Below, piece after piece: positions 60,255 to 64,000 of a stretch of 64,000 bases of DNA. The stretch comes from Bacteroidia bacterium (GTDB lineage: Bacteria > Bacteroidota > Bacteroidia > Chitinophagales > Saprospiraceae): positions 1 through 64,000 of the forward strand of contig JAUIKE010000019.1 in assembly GCA_030430845.1 (NCBI GenBank). Direction: 5' to 3'. Numbering within the stretch: the stretch's first letter is position 1; the number at the start of each line of letters is the position of its first letter. Below the pieces are notes generated by a model. The model saw only the letters and a list, made by a program, of their open reading frames with translations, ran no database searches and was not told the DNA's origin. The translations under genes were made by a program, and so were the position numbers.

Positions 60255-61988
60255 TCATTCCAGAAAAGCCGGCAATATATACTCCTCCATTATCTTCTCC
60301 GGCTGCCAGAACCTGCCATTCCTGTAATTGCCTGAAGTAATCACTACTACCATTTCATATTCCGGCACTACAAAGATATACTGCCCGCCGGCTCCCCGCG
60401 CCTCTATGGAGGCAATTTTTTGCTTGCCTACCTGGTAGGTGTCGTGCCACCAGAAATAGCCATACTCGTTTTTGTCCGAATCATTCGCCAGGAAGCTATG
60501 CTTTTGGATAGAATTTTCTACCCATCTTTTGGGTAAGATTCTTTTCCCATTCCAGACGCCTTTATTAAGGTACAACAAGCCAAACTTCAGCAAAGACCTC
60601 GAACTCAAATACATGCCGCCTCCGAAATAAGGCACCCCCGATCGGTCATTTTGCAAAATATACTGATCAATATCCAAAGGAGCCAACAATTGATCGTTCA
60701 TGTAAAAGTTCAAGGGCTGATCAATCACTTCATTCACCACTACTCCAATCAAATGCGGATTCCCTGAGCCATAGTTAGCTTCCCGGCCGGGAGGATTGAT
60801 CATAGGAGCTTCCAGGATGGTTTTCGTCCAGTCAGGAGTGGATTGATACGCACCTTCCGAGGCGGCCGATTGCCGGTTCAGGCCGTAGTCAATCGCATCC
60901 AGGCCGGAGCTCATGGTGAGCACGTCCTTTAATTTTATTTTACTTTTTAGAGGGTCCTTCTCTTTGGTATATTGGTACTTTTCCGGAATGAAGTCATACA
61001 AAAGCTGCTGCTCGTTTTTTATCAAACCATCCCGAATGGCAATGCCTAGCATGGCAGAAGAAATACTTTTTTGACCTGATCGGGTATCGTGCGGAATATC
61101 TTGCTCATACCCGTAAAAGTATTTTTCATATACTAGCCGATTATGTTGTGCAATTAATACACTGTGCGTATAGCTTAAGTTTTTTTCGTTAATGCTGTCG
61201 GCCATTTCTTGCAGTTTCCCCAGCTTTACTTTCGCTGAGTTTATAGCAGCAACTGATAGCCCATCACTTAGCTTGTCTGGAGTCTGATAAGATGATATAG
61301 GAGCAGGGTAGTCATATCCTCGGGGAAATCGTTCTGCGAAGGGAAGGAGTGTCGTTTTAAGTATTTGGTAGTCTCCTAAATGGAGAGATAATTCGATTTT
61401 TTTATCTAATAAAGTTCCTTTAAAAGACAAGCCTGATTTAATATCAAAAAATTGGATCTCGTCTGCATTTTTTTGAAAACCAGCCGCAAAAGTACCGGGA
61501 AAGCGTGCCTCATCAAAAAACGGATAGGCCTCGTACTGATCTTCCTGAGCATTTTCAATGGCCAGGTAAATGGTAGCAGGATTTAGTTTTTCTACGATCC
61601 AAGGCTTCCAGTCGGCCGTAAAATGGCCATCGGTATTCTGAGAAAAAGACAGATAATATTGTAAAAACATGGTTTGAACAAAACCATCAATCCTTTTTTC
61701 TGATTCATTGAAGCGCCCTTTTAGGTTAATACCATTGGCAAGAGGGAGCTGAAAATATTGGTTTTTGTCCAACACAGCCTCTTCCTGAAATAGGAGCTGA
61801 TCTTTATGTGAAATATTGACTTGGAGATTGTTATCAGCTGTTGACTCGATATCGACTTTAAACAGGAGGGAGTGCCCATCCGGTAATTGCCCCCGCCAGC
61901 TTCCGGAATAATCGTCCATGGTTTTCTGAGAAAAAAGCGATAGAGGGAGTAATGAAAACAAAAGGCTAAACACGCGAACTTGATTCAT
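60255..61988 (-). CDS. Secreted serine hydrolase with N-terminal beta-barrel-like part
   Basis: A 577-residue exported protein (signal about 1-21, ending FSQK). Residues 25-240 are beta-rich with strands of alternating polar and hydrophobic residues (SGSWRGQLPDGHSLLFKVDI), lipocalin-like in look. Residues 260-575 are a class C beta-lactamase/esterase domain: SGQK (Ser near 303), NYGSGNPHL (Tyr) and ARGAGGQYI. It shares this fold with the serine hydrolase/PD40 gene but not the accessory domain. Such proteins are often D-amino-acid or ester hydrolases. Real substrate unknown. Confidence 0.88.
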   Translation of the reverse strand: MNQVRVFSLLFSLLPLSLFSQKTMDDYSGSWRGQLPDGHSLLFKVDIESTADNNLQVNISHKDQLLFQEEAVLDKNQYFQLPLANGINLKGRFNESEKRIDGFVQTMFLQYYLSFSQNTDGHFTADWKPWIVEKLNPATIYLAIENAQEDQYEAYPFFDEARFPGTFAAGFQKNADEIQFFDIKSGLSFKGTLLDKKIELSLHLGDYQILKTTLLPFAERFPRGYDYPAPISSYQTPDKLSDGLSVAAINSAKVKLGKLQEMADSINEKNLSYTHSVLIAQHNRLVYEKYFYGYEQDIPHDTRSGQKSISSAMLGIAIRDGLIKNEQQLLYDFIPEKYQYTKEKDPLKSKIKLKDVLTMSSGLDAIDYGLNRQSAASEGAYQSTPDWTKTILEAPMINPPGREANYGSGNPHLIGVVVNEVIDQPLNFYMNDQLLAPLDIDQYILQNDRSGVPYFGGGMYLSSRSLLKFGLLYLNKGVWNGKRILPKRWVENSIQKHSFLANDSDKNEYGYFWWHDTYQVGKQKIASIEARGAGGQYIFVVPEYEMVVVITSGNYRNGRFWQPEKIMEEYILPAFLE

Positions 61989-62087
61989 AACAGTTATTTG
62001 GGTGTTCTAATAATGAGGTGAAAATATGAAGGCAATTTAAGGGAAGTGCCAAAGGGAAAATAGAACATTTTTAACATTCGGAAGAAA

Positions 62088-62903
62088 TTAAACGGACTTC
62101 AATACATTTTTTTGATAGGATTTAGGAGTCAGCCCAAACTGTCTTTTGAATAAGCGGATAAAATGGCTTTGATCGGAGAAGCCACAGTCATAGGCAATGG
62201 CGGTACTGGATCGTTCTCCTGCCTTCAGAAGGCTTAAAGCGTGGTTTAGACGTAACATTCTGACATACTCGCCCAGGTTGACATGGAAATATTTCTTAAA
62301 GTTACGGGACAAGTGAACGGGATGAATGTTTAATTCCGCAGACAGCTCCTCTAAGGTTGTCTCTTCCAAATACTGATCGTGCAGGCGTTCCTGAAGTTGA
62401 TTGACCCAGTTAGGGGGCTTTCTGCTGTCGGTAGTTTGTAGGTTTTTCAATCGGGCGAAAATATTCAGCAACTGAGATTCAATGCTTAGGTTTTGGCAGC
62501 CATCCTTGATTTTTGATTCAATATAAATTTGTGCCAATTCTCGCTTTAGGATAGGGTCGAAGAGGAGGAAGCTACCGCTAATGGCAGAAGGATCGAGAAG
62601 GTACTTTTCAAACCATTCCGGTTCAATTTCGATGTGGAAACCTTGGGTATACTTTTCTTTAATTTTATTAAAATGAGGATCCTGCCAGTGATGAAAGAGC
62701 AGGTCGCCTTGTTTTATTTCATACGTTTCCTTTTTGTTGGCTTCGTATAATTCTCCCCGGATTAGATAGGTGAAGTAGGCATTCTGATGGTAATGCCAGT
62801 CGACCTGGGGGTGGGTATATTGGGTGTCGGTTAAAGTTAGGTAGTCCAACTGGGTCTCATGATAGTGCTTGCCAAAAAATTCTCCCTTTTTTAGTTGCTG
62901 CAT
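62088..62903 (-). CDS. AraC-family transcriptional regulator
   Basis: A 271-residue regulator with an N-terminal cupin-type sensor half (VDWHYHQNAYFTYLIRGELYE and HHWQDPHFN, with several His) and a C-terminal pair of helix-turn-helix motifs: TLEELSAELNIHPVHLSRNFKKYF and AIAYDCGFSDQSHFIRLFKRQFG. The arrangement is that of the AraC/XylS class sensing a small ligand. It is placed next to the serine hydrolase gene on the same strand (99 bp), which may be a target; that is a guess from position. Confidence 0.92.
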   Translation of the reverse strand: MQQLKKGEFFGKHYHETQLDYLTLTDTQYTHPQVDWHYHQNAYFTYLIRGELYEANKKETYEIKQGDLLFHHWQDPHFNKIKEKYTQGFHIEIEPEWFEKYLLDPSAISGSFLLFDPILKRELAQIYIESKIKDGCQNLSIESQLLNIFARLKNLQTTDSRKPPNWVNQLQERLHDQYLEETTLEELSAELNIHPVHLSRNFKKYFHVNLGEYVRMLRLNHALSLLKAGERSSTAIAYDCGFSDQSHFIRLFKRQFGLTPKSYQKNVLKSV

Positions 62904-63074
62904 GATTTTTTAATCAGTTCAAAGCCTGGATTGAACTTGAAAATAGTGTGACCTATTTTTTGAAAAGAATTGTATAGATAAAAGCTTGTTGCTTTTAGAC
63001 AAAGCACTTTTTGCTCTTATGTTTTTACTCCAAATGATTAACTACTGTGTTTCTATCGTATATTCAGTGTATTG

Positions 63075-63773
63075 CTACCGACCTTCTCTGTATGGAAATT
63101 TTTTAGCAGCTTTCCGGCTAATCTGATCGATGATTTGATTGGCGGGCTCCCGCCAGTCAGCTCCTTTGTCAAAAGAAATAGACCACAAAACCGTGCCTTC
63201 CTTTTGTTCAAATAAGGTAAAGTCGGCCACTACGGCCTTATTTTGGGTAGAAAATGGAGGGAACAAAGGCCACAACTGGTAGTTGGTCAGGACATTGATG
63301 ATATCTACACCCAATTCTATTCCATAAGAGGCGAGGTCGGACATAAAGCGGGCTTTTTCAATATTGGCCCTAACGACCGCATCCACTTCCAATATATCGG
63401 CCAATTCATCTGGGCTCATACTCCAGGACTCCCTAATGCTTATACCTTTATCTTCCAGTATTTTCAAAGTCGACCGGTGATGTTGAATATCCACCCTCAA
63501 GTTCCTTCGGCCTCTTTTAGTACTGCGTAATAATTCGTTGTAAAAAGAAATTTGAAAAGCCTGACTTTCGGCTTCTTCAATTCGCAGGATATCCTCTTCT
63601 TCGAGTTGATCAGGCATGCGTCCGGTAAAGATCATATCAAAGGGCAGGACGGCAATACGTGTGTGATCTGCTGTTAGTGTGTCAAAATTAGCAGATTGAA
63701 AATAAGGTGTGCAGGAAGAAAACAGAAATAGGAATACTATTCCCAGGCTAAGAAAAAAATGTTTGTTTTTCAT
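63075..63773 (-). CDS. Hypothetical lipoprotein
   Basis: A 232-residue lipoprotein with lipobox LFSSCTPYF (Cys near 21). Following this come an early beta strand (RIAVLPFDMIFTGR), a region of helices (EEEDILRIEEAESQAFQISFYNELL), then VDAVVRANIEKARF and ADFTLFEQKEGTVLWSISFDKG, a layout like GNA1162/CsgG-type peptidoglycan- or envelope-linked lipoproteins. Family name not sure. A 16-bp hairpin begins 3 nt before its ATG. Confidence 0.65.
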   Translation of the reverse strand: MKNKHFFLSLGIVFLFLFSSCTPYFQSANFDTLTADHTRIAVLPFDMIFTGRMPDQLEEEDILRIEEAESQAFQISFYNELLRSTKRGRRNLRVDIQHHRSTLKILEDKGISIRESWSMSPDELADILEVDAVVRANIEKARFMSDLASYGIELGVDIINVLTNYQLWPLFPPFSTQNKAVVADFTLFEQKEGTVLWSISFDKGADWREPANQIIDQISRKAAKKFPYREGR

Positions 63774-63775
63774 AA

Positions 63776-63813
63776 TCAGTTAGTTTGAGTACGCTTATAC
63801 TCAAACTAACTGA
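63776..63813. terminator. 16-bp perfect hairpin between the antiporter and lipoprotein genes
   Basis: 63776-63791 pairs with 63798-63813, 6-nt loop. It lies 57 nt after the stop codon of the antiporter fragment and directly before the start of the downstream lipoprotein gene (both minus strand). Confidence 0.75.
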
Positions 63814-63870
63814 CTCAGGCTTAAAAAACTATGACTTAGCTCATTGCGAGGGTTAAATCTTTCTTAAAGA

Positions 63871-64000
63871 TCAGGAAGCTAACTGCTTGATCTTAATTCT
63901 GAATGCTGCAAAAAGCAGGGTCATAAACGGACTTATGTAGTTGAAAATGGCATAGAAGAAATAATCGACTACCGGTACGCCCAATACCCCCGATTGATAG
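63871..64000 (-). CDS. NhaC-like Na+/H+ antiporter, C-terminal fragment (runs off the window)
   Basis: The last 43 codons of a minus-strand gene end at the TGA 63871-63873. The segment GVPVVDYFFYAIFNYISPFM and the following hydrophobic run and basic tail (RIKIKQLAS) resemble the C-terminal end of NhaC-family sodium/proton antiporters (pattern of ...LxYLPYAFFNxxxP). Only the 3' end is present, so family is likely but not proved. Confidence 0.55.
   Translation of the reverse strand, partial: YQSGVLGVPVVDYFFYAIFNYISPFMTLLFAAFRIKIKQLAS

Overview
The window is a stretch of chromosome from a Bacteroidota bacterium, most likely a Saprospiria (Lewinella/Haliscomenobacter-like) or related environmental lineage. 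The reasons are: the one promoter that can be read fits the Bacteroidota pattern (TTTG, 20 bp, TATATTTG before the trp leader). Starts mostly lack Shine-Dalgarno sequences. The gene content includes a grasp-with-spasm RiPP cluster, a PadR/FtsX-permease pair, S9 and S10 secreted peptidases and many lipoproteins, and lpxB shows a Gram-negative envelope. The taxonomic placement is inference.

Layout. 1-2181: a PspC-like protein, a small membrane protein, a possible MITE-like repeat and a LolA-like secreted protein. 2202-8352 (minus strand): a complete ribosomal-peptide (RiPP) operon of the grasp-with-spasm type. It runs precursor peptide, stem-loop, ATP-grasp ligase, an unrecognised 90-residue protein, a SPASM protein without a radical-SAM motif, a C39-peptidase ABC exporter, and an HlyD-type adaptor. 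8547-16474: housekeeping genes (lpxB, surE, hemH, holA) with a transglutaminase-like protein and an autoinhibited Fic protein. 16485-20947: a putative lipid/isoprenoid redox island (CrtI-like desaturase, START protein, GMC oxidoreductase and its subunit 3).

21191-29410: a full trp operon in the order trpL, trpE, trpG, trpD, trpC, trpF, trpB, trpA, aroF. A 20-residue leader peptide with three consecutive Trp codons, an antiterminator and an intrinsic terminator can all be laid out base by base, so the operon including DAHP synthase looks controlled by classical ribosome-mediated attenuation. Its intergenic gaps are filled with heptanucleotide tandem repeats and degenerate inverted repeats.

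29508-48673 holds mixed metabolism: a hexapeptide-repeat protein, a trans-sulfuration enzyme, an RluD-type pseudouridine synthase, DUF1415, a LuxC-like acyl-CoA reductase, a PstS-like lipoprotein, a SulP transporter with a long C-terminal extension, trehalase, PadR plus FtsX permease, GNAT, amidohydrolase, a serine hydrolase/PD40 fusion, glutaminase and an SDR. 48666-64000 holds an FMO, a VOC lipoprotein, an EAD-TPR protein with an overlapping lipoprotein gene, S10 and S9 peptidases, hydrolases, an AraC regulator, and the 3' end of an NhaC-like antiporter cut by the window edge.

Two genome-wide patterns stand out. First, many gene ends carry very long, perfect inverted repeats (14-31 bp stems, each unique in sequence) that mostly lack a U-tract, whereas the trp attenuator terminator has one. 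Second, different heptamer arrays sit in short gaps between genes, in two places joined to the same 43-bp dispersed element. The strongest candidate for an under-described system is the RiPP cluster; the best-resolved regulatory device is the trp attenuator.
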